Source of the DNA: Phycicoccus sp. Soil802
GTDB taxonomy: Bacteria > Actinomycetota > Actinomycetes > Actinomycetales > Dermatophilaceae
Direction: 5' to 3'
Assembly: GCF_001429605.1 (NCBI RefSeq)
Contig: NZ_LMSS01000005.1
Location: forward strand, 354,618 to 418,617
Length of the DNA stretch: 64,000 nucleotides
Positions within the stretch are counted from its first letter, which is position 1. Each line of letters opens with the position of its first letter. Below, piece after piece: positions 50,838-59,416 of this stretch. The notes under the pieces were generated by a model that was not told the origin of the DNA, ran no database searches, and was given only the letters and a program-made list of their open reading frames with translations. Position numbers and translations under genes: made by a program.

Positions 50838-51584
50838 TCAGGCGGTGGGTTTGCCTGCCTCCATGGCGGCTTTCACGTCCGATGCATAGAGACCCGAGCG
50901 CTCCTGCCCCGACAGCTCACCGATCGCGTCCATCGTCGCGTCCGTGATCGCCCGCAACAGAGCAGCCTTCTGGAAGCGAGCCGAGAGACCGGCGACGTCG
51001 ACCGGCACACCGAACCTGACGGTGACCTTCGCGGGGCGGAAACCGTTGGAACCAGAGGGCTGCACGTGGTCGGTGCCGATCACGGCACACGGCAACAAGG
51101 TGGCTCCGGTGGAGAGCGCCATGCGGGCCACGCCCGTGCGGCCGCGGTGCAGCCGCCCGTCGGGTGACCTGGTGCCCTCGGGGTAGACGCCGAACGCCTC
51201 CCCCTGGCGCAGCACGTCCTCCGACAGCTCCAGCGACGCAGCCGCAGCCCGCGGGTCGGAACGGTCCACCGGGATGGTGCCGGCCGTCGAGTGGAACCAG
51301 CGCACGGCAGCCCCACGGAGGCCCGAGCCCTGGAAGTACTCGGCCTTGCCGAGGAAGTGCACCTGCCGCCCGCAGGCCAGGGGAATGACGATCGAGTCGA
51401 TGAACGAGAGGTGGTTCGACGCCACGATGAGCGAGCCCTCGCGCGGCACGTTCTCACGGCCCTCGACATGCAGCCCGGTGAGCAGCTTCAAGGGCGGCCC
51501 GATGAGGACGTAGCGCATCACCGCCCGGCTCACGGCGTCGTTGACGCTGGCCGTGCTGAGGCCGCGCGCCCTACCTGGCCGCAC
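50838..51584 (-). CDS. 1-acylglycerol-3-phosphate acyltransferase (PlsC-like)
   Basis: A 248-aa acyltransferase. The catalytic HX4D motif is NHLSFID, and the substrate-binding YPEGTRSPDG motif follows; VPREGSLIVASNH and CAVIGTDHV fit the family. It acylates lysophosphatidate in phospholipid synthesis, or a related lipid. It lies 3 bp after guaA on the same strand, so transcription with guaA is likely. The start codon is uncertain (ATG at 51584, or nearer to the domain at MRYVLIG). Confidence 0.9.
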   Translation of the reverse strand: MRPGRARGLSTASVNDAVSRAVMRYVLIGPPLKLLTGLHVEGRENVPREGSLIVASNHLSFIDSIVIPLACGRQVHFLGKAEYFQGSGLRGAAVRWFHSTAGTIPVDRSDPRAAAASLELSEDVLRQGEAFGVYPEGTRSPDGRLHRGRTGVARMALSTGATLLPCAVIGTDHVQPSGSNGFRPAKVTVRFGVPVDVAGLSARFQKAALLRAITDATMDAIGELSGQERSGLYASDVKAAMEAGKPTA

Positions 51585-51587
51585 GCA

Positions 51588-53252
51588 CTACTCCCACTCG
51601 ATGGTGCCTGGCGGCTTGCTGGTCACGTCGAGCACGACCCGGTTGACCTCACGCACCTCGTTGGTGATGCGCGTCGAGATCTTGGCGAGCACGTCGTAGG
51701 GCACGCGGGTCCAGTCGGCCGTCATCGCGTCCTCGGACGACACCGGGCGCAGCACGACAGGGTGACCGTAGGTGCGCCCGTCACCCTGGACGCCCACCGA
51801 ACGCACGTCGGCGAGCAGCACGACCGGGCACTGCCAGATGGCGCGGTCGAGGCCAGCAGCCGAGAGCTCGTGCCGCGCGATGGCGTCAGCGGCCCGGAGG
51901 ATCTCCAGCCGTTCGGCCGTCACCGAGCCGACGATGCGGATGCCGAGCCCGGGGCCCGGGAACGGCTGGCGCCACACGATCGCCTCGGGCACACCCAGCT
52001 CGAGCCCGACCTGACGCACCTCGTCCTTGAAGAGCGAGCGCAGCGGCTCGACCAGCTTGAACTGGAGGTCCTCGGGGAGCCCGCCCACGTTGTGGTGCGA
52101 CTTGATGTTGGCCGCCCCGGTGCCACCACCCGACTCGACGACGTCGGGGTAGAGCGTGCCCTGCACGAGGAACTCGACGGGGTGGTCGGAGTCGCCGCGG
52201 GACCCGACGACGTCGCGGGCGGCCTGCTCGAAGACGCGGATGAACTCGCGCCCGATGATCTTGCGCTTCTCCTCGGGGTCCGAGACGCCTTCCAGCGCGG
52301 ACAGGAACCGCTCGCGCGCGTCGACCACCACCAGGTCCACCCCGGTCGCCGCCACGAACTCCTTCTCGACCTGCTCTGCCTCCCCCGCGCGCAGCAGGCC
52401 GTGGTCGACGAAGACACAGGTCAGCTGGTCGCCGACGGCCTTCTGCACGAGCGCCGCCGCGACGGACGAGTCGACGCCACCGGACAGGGCGCACAGCACC
52501 CGCGAGTCGCCGACCTTCTCGCGGATCGCGTCGACCAGCTCGTCGACCACGTTGGCGGCCGTCCAGTCGGGCTCCAGCCTCGCCCCGCGGTAGAGGAAGT
52601 TCTCCAGCACCCGCTGCCCGAAGGTCGAGTGCATCACCTCCGGATGCCACTGCACGCCGTAGAGACGGCGCTCGTCGTCCTCGATCGCTGCGACGGGCGC
52701 ACCGGCCGTGGCCGCCGTGACCGTCATGCCCGCGGGTGCCTCGGTGACCGAGTCGCCGTGGCTCATCCAGACCGACTGGTCGGTGGGCTGTCCGTTGAAG
52801 AGCGTCGACTCGGTGTCGGAGACGGTGGCCGGCGTCGCGCCGTACTCACCGAGCCCGGTGTGGGCGACGGTGCCACCGAGCGCCTGCGACATCGCCTGGA
52901 AGCCGTAACACATCCCGAACACGGGCACGCCCGCCTCCAGGACGGCGGGGTCCAACGAGGGCGCCCCCTCCTCGTAGACCGACGACGGGCCACCGGAGAG
53001 CACGATCGCGGCCGGGTCCTTCTCGAGCATCTCGGCCACCGACATCGTGTGCGGCACGACCTCGCTGTAGATCTTCGCCTCACGCACGCGTCGCGCGATG
53101 AGCTGCGCGTACTGCGCCCCGAAGTCGACGACCAGCACCGGCCGAGCCTGGAGAGGGGTGGCCGGCTCGTCCGAACGCTCGGCGTCGGGGGCCTCCACCC
53201 GATCGTCGTCCTGGGCCTGGGTCACCACGTCGGCGGCTGCGGGGTCGCTCAC
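51588..53252 (-). CDS. guaA: GMP synthase (glutamine-hydrolysing)
   Basis: A 554-aa protein. The N-terminal class I amidotransferase has Cys in [10 protein letters not shown] and the His-Glu in [11 protein letters not shown]; the ATP pyrophosphatase domain has [11 protein letters not shown]; the C-terminal dimerisation domain ends KPPGTIEWE. It converts XMP to GMP. The GTG at 53252 is chosen because TAGCCT (53259-53264, overlapping the stop codon of the upstream gene) lies 6 nt before it; GTG at 53258 is an alternative. A leading stretch of about 35 Asp/Ala-rich residues precedes the first domain ([15 protein letters not shown]). Confidence 0.97.
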   Translation of the reverse strand: MSDPAAADVVTQAQDDDRVEAPDAERSDEPATPLQARPVLVVDFGAQYAQLIARRVREAKIYSEVVPHTMSVAEMLEKDPAAIVLSGGPSSVYEEGAPSLDPAVLEAGVPVFGMCYGFQAMSQALGGTVAHTGLGEYGATPATVSDTESTLFNGQPTDQSVWMSHGDSVTEAPAGMTVTAATAGAPVAAIEDDERRLYGVQWHPEVMHSTFGQRVLENFLYRGARLEPDWTAANVVDELVDAIREKVGDSRVLCALSGGVDSSVAAALVQKAVGDQLTCVFVDHGLLRAGEAEQVEKEFVAATGVDLVVVDARERFLSALEGVSDPEEKRKIIGREFIRVFEQAARDVVGSRGDSDHPVEFLVQGTLYPDVVESGGGTGAANIKSHHNVGGLPEDLQFKLVEPLRSLFKDEVRQVGLELGVPEAIVWRQPFPGPGLGIRIVGSVTAERLEILRAADAIARHELSAAGLDRAIWQCPVVLLADVRSVGVQGDGRTYGHPVVLRPVSSEDAMTADWTRVPYDVLAKISTRITNEVREVNRVVLDVTSKPPGTIEWE

Positions 53253-53261
53253 GCGCACAGG

Positions 53262-53612
53262 CTACCGGCGCGCCCCAGCCAGCCGCGCCTCGGTCTCACT
53301 CGCGACCCTGCGCTCGGCCCAGAAGGACAGGAACGGCACGACCCCCGCCAGCATGACCAGCACCATCTTCCCGAGCGGCCAGCCCACCTTGAACCCGAGG
53401 TTGGCGGTGGCCACCAGGTAGACGATGTAGATGAACCCGTGCGGCTGCGGCCACCAGTCCAGCACGTGGTTGTCGAACCCGTAGCGCAGCACCATCTCCG
53501 CCACGAGGATCAACAGCCCCACGCCGACGACGAACGCCATCACCTTGAAGAAGCCGAGCGCCTTGCGGGCCGCGTCGACGTCCTTGATCTCACTCACACC
53601 GGTCTCAGTCAC
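53262..53612 (-). CDS. DUF3817 membrane protein
   Basis: A 116-aa protein with three transmembrane helices (MAFVVGVGLLILVAEMVLRY, HGFIYIVYLVATANLGFKV, VLVMLAGVVPFLSFWAERR), matching DUF3817, often next to guaA in actinobacteria. Function unknown. The GTG at 53612 has GAGG 8-9 nt upstream; ATG at 53621 is an alternative. It overlaps the SURF1 gene by 8 bp and runs into guaA, so SURF1-DUF3817 form a coupled pair. Confidence 0.88.
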   Translation of the reverse strand: MTETGVSEIKDVDAARKALGFFKVMAFVVGVGLLILVAEMVLRYGFDNHVLDWWPQPHGFIYIVYLVATANLGFKVGWPLGKMVLVMLAGVVPFLSFWAERRVASETEARLAGARR

Positions 53613-54348
53613 GCTGGGCATCCTCTCGCACCATCCTGAACCACATGAACGCGGCAAAGCCGCCGAAGATCCACCACTGCAGTGCGTATGCCGCGTTGCG
53701 CCACTTCAGCCCGCCCGTCACCTCGGGCGGCGGCACCCTCGTCACCCCGTCCGGTGCGGGGATCCCGACCCCCGCACCGGTCTTCTCCCCCTGCGCGAAG
53801 ACGAACGCGTTGTACAGCTCTCCCGGCCACTCGTTGACCAGCAGCGAGAAGTCGATCGAGCCACGAGCCTGCTGCGGCCAGGCGGGCAGACCGGCCGGCG
53901 GGTCGGCCGGCGCCTCTCCCGGCGCGAGCGTGCCGTCCACCGACACCACCCCGGGGGGCGGGTCGATGGGAGTCGTGGTGTCGGTGACGAAGCCGCGGAC
54001 GACGGCGAGCCGCGCGCCCGTCTCCGTCACGTCCAGCGGCGTGACGACCCAGTAGCCGGTGGCCCCGCCGAGGCGGCGCGGCCCGACGAGGAACTGGTCC
54101 GACGCGGCATACGTGCCGATGGCGGTGACGGCCCGGTTGGACTGCGGGTTCGGGAACGCCTGGTGCGGTCGGATGACCGTGTCGAGCAGCGCGGGACGCG
54201 CCTCGTGCGCCTGGCGCAGCGCATCGGCGAGGCCCTTGTCCTGCGCGACGTGCAGCTGCCACAGCCCGAGCTGCGCGCAGGCCGCCATGATCGCGAGCAG
54301 CAGGGCGAACAGGCCCAGCCAGCGAGGCTTCAGGGCGGTTCGCAGCAC
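53605..54348 (-). CDS. SURF1-family protein (cytochrome oxidase assembly)
   Basis: A 247-aa protein with two transmembrane helices (about residues 10-32 and 218-238) around an extracytoplasmic domain. LGLWQLHVAQDKG and NAAYALQWWIFGGFAAFMWF are typical of SURF1, which helps assemble the haem a3 centre of cytochrome c oxidase. GTG start with TAGCCT 6 nt upstream (54355-54360), overlapping the upstream stop codon: a promoter within the end of the preceding gene. A following DUF3817 gene overlaps it. Confidence 0.9.
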   Translation of the reverse strand: MLRTALKPRWLGLFALLLAIMAACAQLGLWQLHVAQDKGLADALRQAHEARPALLDTVIRPHQAFPNPQSNRAVTAIGTYAASDQFLVGPRRLGGATGYWVVTPLDVTETGARLAVVRGFVTDTTTPIDPPPGVVSVDGTLAPGEAPADPPAGLPAWPQQARGSIDFSLLVNEWPGELYNAFVFAQGEKTGAGVGIPAPDGVTRVPPPEVTGGLKWRNAAYALQWWIFGGFAAFMWFRMVREDAQRD

Positions 54349-54352
54349 CGGG

Positions 54353-55606
54353 TCAGGCTACGGGAAGCCTCGAGTCGTCGAAGACGAGGATGCTGCCGCC
54401 GTAACAGGCGACCCACACCATCTTCCTGGTCGGCTCGTAGGTGATGCCGATCGGGTGGTAGTCGGTCTTGACCTCGTCGACGACCGCGAGGTCCGAGGTG
54501 CGCAGCTTGGTGACCGTCGAGGACTCGTAGTTCACCGAGTAGATCGCGGCGCCGTCAGGCGAGATCGCCATCGAGCGCGGCTCCTTGCCGGTGTGCACCC
54601 ACTTGATGACCTTGCCGCTGCGGCGGTCGAGCTTGCTGACGGTGCCGTCGCCGTTGTTGGTGACGTAGAGGTACTTGCCGTCCGGGCTCTCGACGATGTG
54701 CCGCGGGCCGTCGCCGGTCTGCGCGTAGGGGTGCACCGTCCGGGCGGCCAGGTCGACCCGGACCACCCGGTCCGAACCCATCAGCGCGATGTAGGCGGTG
54801 CGGCTGTCGGGAGAGACCGCGATGCCGCGAGGGTACTTGCCCCCCAAGGGGATCCGGGCCGCCTCCTTGCCGGTTGAGGCGCTGATCAGGGACAGGTCCC
54901 ACGAGCACCAGTTGGTGACGAGCACCGTCTTCCCGTCGGGCGTCAGCGCGACGTACTTGGGCACCGACCCGACCGCCACCACCTTGTCGATGGCGAAGGT
55001 GCGCGTGTCGACCCGGTAGACCGTGCTGGGCGACGTGCCGTCGCCCTTGGTGCACGTGTCGAGCCCCTCGGAGCCGTAGCCCTTGCCGGACATCGAGTAG
55101 TTGGACACCCACGCGTAGCGCCCACCCGGGGTGAAGGCGGCCTCGACGGGCGACCCCTTCGCCGGGCCCTCGTGGCCCTTGACGCGGAACTTCGCGAGGT
55201 CGACGGAGTCGTCGATGGTCCTGAGCCGCGCGCCGTCGGCCCGGAAGGCCGTGATGGTGTGCCGGTACATCATGTTCTGGGCGAAGACGAGGCCTTGCTT
55301 CGACGCCACCACCGACTTCGGCGTCAGGTCGCCACTCAGGCGCAGCACCCGCACCATGGCCGTCTTGGCCGACGGTCCGGCGGCGCCCTGGGGCTCGACC
55401 GGGTGGGGCGTGGGCACGGGGATGGTGGGCTCGGGAGCCACCGGCTTGGTGGCAACGGGCTGGGGAGCGGCGGCCTCCGCGGTGCCGCCGGAGAGGAAGC
55501 CGACCAGCCGGCTGACCCCGAGGACGCTGAGCGCGACGAAGGCCACGACGACGAGGAGCGCAACGCGCCTGCGGCGCACGTAGACGGCTTCCTTGCGCAC
55601 CACCAT
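54353..55606 (-). CDS. membrane-anchored YVTN/NHL-type beta-propeller protein
   Basis: A 417-aa protein. One N-terminal transmembrane helix (about residues 15-37) and a Pro/Thr linker precede repeated blades (PKYVALTPDGKTVLVTN, PRGIAVSPDSRTAYIAL, PRHIVESPDGKYLYVTN, PRSMAISPDGAAIYSVN), i.e. a seven-bladed YVTN propeller outside the cell. The ligand is unknown; such proteins bind proteins or glycans. ATG at 55606 (GAAGGGG about 9 nt upstream) is preferred over GTG at 55612. Confidence 0.87.
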   Translation of the reverse strand: MVVRKEAVYVRRRRVALLVVVAFVALSVLGVSRLVGFLSGGTAEAAAPQPVATKPVAPEPTIPVPTPHPVEPQGAAGPSAKTAMVRVLRLSGDLTPKSVVASKQGLVFAQNMMYRHTITAFRADGARLRTIDDSVDLAKFRVKGHEGPAKGSPVEAAFTPGGRYAWVSNYSMSGKGYGSEGLDTCTKGDGTSPSTVYRVDTRTFAIDKVVAVGSVPKYVALTPDGKTVLVTNWCSWDLSLISASTGKEAARIPLGGKYPRGIAVSPDSRTAYIALMGSDRVVRVDLAARTVHPYAQTGDGPRHIVESPDGKYLYVTNNGDGTVSKLDRRSGKVIKWVHTGKEPRSMAISPDGAAIYSVNYESSTVTKLRTSDLAVVDEVKTDYHPIGITYEPTRKMVWVACYGGSILVFDDSRLPVA

Positions 55607-55728
55607 CCCCACTCACCCCTTCCGCTCGTCACGGTATGCCGCGTGCTCGCGGCCACTCGGAAGGCTCACCGGGCGGGCGGAAAATCGGTGTCGGGGTGTC
55701 GTCGCCGCGGCATACGGTGGGGATCCTG

Positions 55729-57480
55729 ATGCAGACGATCCCGTTCCCCGACCCCGGCCGACCCGACACCCGTAGCACCACCCGGTTCATGCTCTGGGTC
55801 GGTCGGCAGCAGTGGCGCACCCAGGTGCTCGGGATGCTCGCGGGGATGGCATGGATGCTGGCGATCGCGCTCGTGCCGGCCGCCGTGGGCAAGGGCGTCG
55901 ACGACGGCATCGTCCCCGGCGACCTGGGTGGCCTGGTCCGCTGGGCCCTGGTGCTGATCGGGCTGGGTGCGATCTGCGCGGTCACGGCTGCCATCCGGCA
56001 CTACTTCGCCGTCTACAACTGGCTGTTCGCCTCCTACCGCGGCGCACAGCTCACCGCCCAGGGAGCCGAGCGCGCCGGGCCGGCACTGACGCGCACCATG
56101 CCGTCGGGCGAGGTCGTCGCCGTCTTCGCCAACGACGTGATGCGGCTCGGCGGCCTGTACGACGTGATGGGCCGGTTCTCCGGCGCCGTCGTGAGCTACG
56201 CGGTCGTCGGCGCCATCCTGCTCGCCGCGTCGCCGGCCCTCGGGTGGCTCGTGCTGCTCGGTGGCCCGGTCATGCTGGCCAGCCTGAGCCTCATCGTGCG
56301 GCCGCTCCAGCGCCGCCAGGCGAGGCAGCGCGAGGAGGCCGGGCGCCTGACCACGCTCGGGGCCGACACGGTCGCGGGGCTGCGCGTGCTGCGCGGCATC
56401 GGCGGGGAGCAGACCTTCCTGCGCCGCTACGAGCAGCAGTCGGCCAGGGTCCGCGAACGCGGGTTTCAGGTGGCCGGCATCCAGGCGGCGCTGGACTCCG
56501 CCGAGGTGCTCATCCCCGGCATCTTCGTGGTCCTGGTGACCTGGCTCGGCGCGCGCGAGGCGGTGACCGGTGACATCACCGCCGGTCAGCTGGTGGCCTT
56601 CTACGGCTACACGGCGTTCCTCACCATGCCGCTGCAGACCGCGATCGAGGTCGTCGACCGGGGCATCCGGGCGCAGATCGCGGCGGGCAAGATGCTCCGC
56701 GTCATGGCAGTCCAGCCCGACCACGACGCCGCCAGGCCGAGCACCGTCCCCGTGCCGCCCGCCGACGCCGACCTGGTCGACCCGTTGTCCGGCACGGTGA
56801 TCCGCGGCGGCCTCCTGACGGCCATCGTGTCGGCGCGGCCCGAGGAGTCGTCCGCCGTGGCCGACCGACTGGGTCGACACGGACCCGGCCCGCACCAGAC
56901 CACTTGGGGTGGAGTGCGACTCGACGACCTGTCGATCGCCGACGTCCGCCGGCACGTCGTGGTCAGCGAGCCCGACCCGCGACTGTTCACCGGGGTGCTG
57001 CGCGAGCAGCTCAGCGGCCACGCCAACGGGCGCCCATCGGCCGACGGCACCGGAGGTGGCCACGCCGACCGCGAGGTGCTGGCCGCGCTGACCACCGCGA
57101 GCGCCCTCGACGTCCTCGACGCCGTCGCCGACGGCCTCGACGGCACGGTCGAGGAGCGCGGACGGTCCTACTCGGGCGGTCAGCGCCAGCGCCTCGCCCT
57201 GTCGCGGGCGCTGCTCACCGAAGCCCCCGTGCTCGTCCTGGTCGAGCCGACCAGCGCGGTGGACGCCCACACCGAGGCCCGCATCGCCGGCCGGCTCGCC
57301 GAGCACCGCCGCGGCCGCACGACCGTGGTCACGACAGTCAGCCCGCTGCTGCTCGGCCAGGCCGACGAGGTCGTGGTGCTCGAGGACGGGCTGGTCACGC
57401 TCACGGGCACGCACCGCGAGCTGCTGGACCACCCGGCATACCGACACATCGTGATCCGCGGAGAGGAGGACGACCAGTGA
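55729..57480 (+). CDS. ABC exporter half-transporter with degenerate ATP-binding site
   Basis: A 583-aa protein: six transmembrane helices (about residues 25-310), then a nucleotide-binding domain. The Walker A position reads IVSARPEESSAVADRLG instead of GxxGxGKS/T, the Walker B Asp is Val (VLVLVEPTSAVD), and the H-loop His is Ser (TTVSPLLLG). The signature motif is intact (YSGGQRQRLALSRAL, about residue 481). It must work with the downstream half-transporter, whose Walker motifs are intact. The ATG at 55729 follows GGGGATCCTG. Substrate unknown. Confidence 0.92.
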   Translation: MQTIPFPDPGRPDTRSTTRFMLWVGRQQWRTQVLGMLAGMAWMLAIALVPAAVGKGVDDGIVPGDLGGLVRWALVLIGLGAICAVTAAIRHYFAVYNWLFASYRGAQLTAQGAERAGPALTRTMPSGEVVAVFANDVMRLGGLYDVMGRFSGAVVSYAVVGAILLAASPALGWLVLLGGPVMLASLSLIVRPLQRRQARQREEAGRLTTLGADTVAGLRVLRGIGGEQTFLRRYEQQSARVRERGFQVAGIQAALDSAEVLIPGIFVVLVTWLGAREAVTGDITAGQLVAFYGYTAFLTMPLQTAIEVVDRGIRAQIAAGKMLRVMAVQPDHDAARPSTVPVPPADADLVDPLSGTVIRGGLLTAIVSARPEESSAVADRLGRHGPGPHQTTWGGVRLDDLSIADVRRHVVVSEPDPRLFTGVLREQLSGHANGRPSADGTGGGHADREVLAALTTASALDVLDAVADGLDGTVEERGRSYSGGQRQRLALSRALLTEAPVLVLVEPTSAVDAHTEARIAGRLAEHRRGRTTVVTTVSPLLLGQADEVVVLEDGLVTLTGTHRELLDHPAYRHIVIRGEEDDQ

Positions 57481-59282
57481 TCACCGACCACGCCCGTCGC
57501 ACCCTGCCGATCGCCGACATGGCTGGGGTCTGGCAGCACACCCGCGGGCTCGTGCGCGAGCACCGCGGCCTCGTGGCGCGGGTGCTGGGGCTGCACGCGC
57601 TGGCGGCGCTCGCGGCGCTGGCCGCCCCGTGGCTGGTCGGCCGGCTCGTCGACGTCGTCAGCGGCCACCGCGGAGACACCGGCACCGTCGACAAGATCGC
57701 GATCGGCCTGGCCGTGGCCGTCGTCGCGCAGACGGCGCTGACCTGGGCTGCGCGACGGTGGTCGTTCATCCTCGGGGAGACCGTGTTCGCCGAGCTGCGG
57801 GAGCAGTTCGTCGGCCGCGCGGTCAACCTGCCGCTGTCGACGGTCGAGCGAGCCGGCACGGGTGACCTCGTGGCCCGCACCACCAACGACGTCGAGGCCC
57901 TGTCGCACGTGGTGCGGTTCGGCATCCCGTCGCTGTTCGTCGCGTCGATGACGGTGCTGATGACGACCGTGGCGGCGCTGTTCACCTCGCCGCTGGCCAC
58001 CCTGCCGATCCTGCTCGGAGTGCCGTTCTACTGGTTCTCGACGAGGCGCTACCTGCGGCACGCGTCCGACGGCTACCTCTGGGAACGCGCGACCTACGCC
58101 CAGCTCAACGGCGTCGTCGCCGAGACCGTCGACGGGGCGCGCACGATCGACGCCCTCTCGCTCGGCGACGCGCGGCGGACCCGGTTCCACGACGCCCTGC
58201 GCGAGTGCTTCCAAGCCGAGCGCTACACCCTCAACCTGCGGCTGCACTGGTTCCCGGCGGTGGTCTTCGGCTACTACGTGCCGACGGCCGGCGCGGTGCT
58301 CTGGGGCGGCTGGCTGGCGATCAACGGCCACATCAGCGCCGGGGCGGCCACCGCCGTCACCCTCTACATCCACCAGATGACCAACCCGCTCGACGAGGTG
58401 CTCGGCTGGCTCGACGAGATCCAGGTCGGCGCGACCTCCCTGGCGCGCGTCATCGGGGTGGGCGACGTGCCGCCCGACCGTGTCGCGACCGGGGAGGAGC
58501 CGGACGGTTCCGACCTGGCGGTCGACGACGTGCGCTACGCCTACCGCCCCGGGCACGACGTCCTGCGCGGCGTCTCGCTCGACCTGCGACCCGGCGAACG
58601 GCTCGCCATCGTCGGCCCGTCCGGCGCGGGCAAGTCCACGCTCGGCCGCCTGATGGCCGGCATCGACGGCCCTCGCGAGGGCAGCGTCGAGGTCGGAGGC
58701 GTGCCGCTGGTCGACCTCACCCTCAGCCGGCTGCGCGGAGAGGTGGCCCTGGTGACCCAGGAGCACCACGTCTTCGTCGGCACGCTGGCCGACAACCTGC
58801 TGCTCGCCCGACCGGGTGCGTCGCGCGACGAGCTCGACGACGCCCTGCGGGCGGTCGACGCCCACGAGTGGGTCGCCGGGCTGCCCGACGGCCTCGACAC
58901 CCAGGTGGGCAGTGGTGGCCACACCCTCAGCGAGGCGCAGTCGCAGCAGGTCGCGCTCGCCCGGTTGGTGCTCGCCGACCCACACACGCTCGTCCTCGAC
59001 GAGGCCACCTCGCTGCTCGACCCCCGCGCCGCGCGGCACCTCGAGCGCTCGCTCGCCGCCGTGGTCGAGGGGCGCACCGTGGTCGCGATCGCCCACCGGC
59101 TGCACACCGCGCACGACGCCGACCGGGTGGCAGTGGTCGAGGACGGCGTGGTGACCGAGATCGGCACGCACGACGAGCTGGTCGCCGCCGACGGCCCGTA
59201 TGCCGCGTTGTGGGCCTCCTGGCGCGACCAGCCCGGTGCGGCGTCGGGGGCCACCGGGAGAAATGTTTCAGGGGCGCCGTAA
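57477..59282 (+). CDS. ABC exporter half-transporter with intact Walker motifs but degenerate signature
   Basis: A 601-aa partner of the previous gene, starting at a GTG inside its stop codon (GTGA). Six transmembrane helices, then an NBD with Walker A GPSGAGKST (about residue 378), Walker B LVLDEATSLLD (about 504) and H-loop AIAHR (about 536). The signature motif is LSEAQSQQ instead of LSGGQ. The heterodimer therefore has one good ATP site (this protein's Walker A/B plus the partner's SGGQ) and one site degenerate on both faces. Such heterodimers export drugs, lipids or peptides. Confidence 0.93.
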   Translation: MITDHARRTLPIADMAGVWQHTRGLVREHRGLVARVLGLHALAALAALAAPWLVGRLVDVVSGHRGDTGTVDKIAIGLAVAVVAQTALTWAARRWSFILGETVFAELREQFVGRAVNLPLSTVERAGTGDLVARTTNDVEALSHVVRFGIPSLFVASMTVLMTTVAALFTSPLATLPILLGVPFYWFSTRRYLRHASDGYLWERATYAQLNGVVAETVDGARTIDALSLGDARRTRFHDALRECFQAERYTLNLRLHWFPAVVFGYYVPTAGAVLWGGWLAINGHISAGAATAVTLYIHQMTNPLDEVLGWLDEIQVGATSLARVIGVGDVPPDRVATGEEPDGSDLAVDDVRYAYRPGHDVLRGVSLDLRPGERLAIVGPSGAGKSTLGRLMAGIDGPREGSVEVGGVPLVDLTLSRLRGEVALVTQEHHVFVGTLADNLLLARPGASRDELDDALRAVDAHEWVAGLPDGLDTQVGSGGHTLSEAQSQQVALARLVLADPHTLVLDEATSLLDPRAARHLERSLAAVVEGRTVVAIAHRLHTAHDADRVAVVEDGVVTEIGTHDELVAADGPYAALWASWRDQPGAASGATGRNVSGAP

Positions 59283-59312
59283 CCCCCGCTCACCAGCGTC
59301 GTTGTCTGGGTG

Positions 59313-59356
59313 GTGTGGCTGGAGACCCACCCCCCGGCTCGTCTCCAGCCACACCG
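59313..59356. terminator. first of two strong hairpins between ABC exporter and GMC oxidoreductase
   Basis: A perfect 15-bp stem, GGTGTGGCTGGAGAC (59313-59327) with its complement (59342-59356), 14-nt loop, between convergent stop codons. Confidence 0.85.
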
Positions 59357-59361
59357 CTGAG

Positions 59362-59404
59362 GCGGTGGTCGACGCAACGCAGGGGCGTGCGTCGCCCACC
59401 GCCT
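59362..59404. terminator. second hairpin between ABC exporter and GMC oxidoreductase
   Basis: A stem of 8 + 7 bp with one mismatch (59362-59377 with 59389-59404, 11-nt loop), followed by TTT on the plus strand. It ends 13 bp before the stop codon of the oxidoreductase at 59417. Confidence 0.8.
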
Positions 59405-59416
59405 TTCGCGGTGGGG

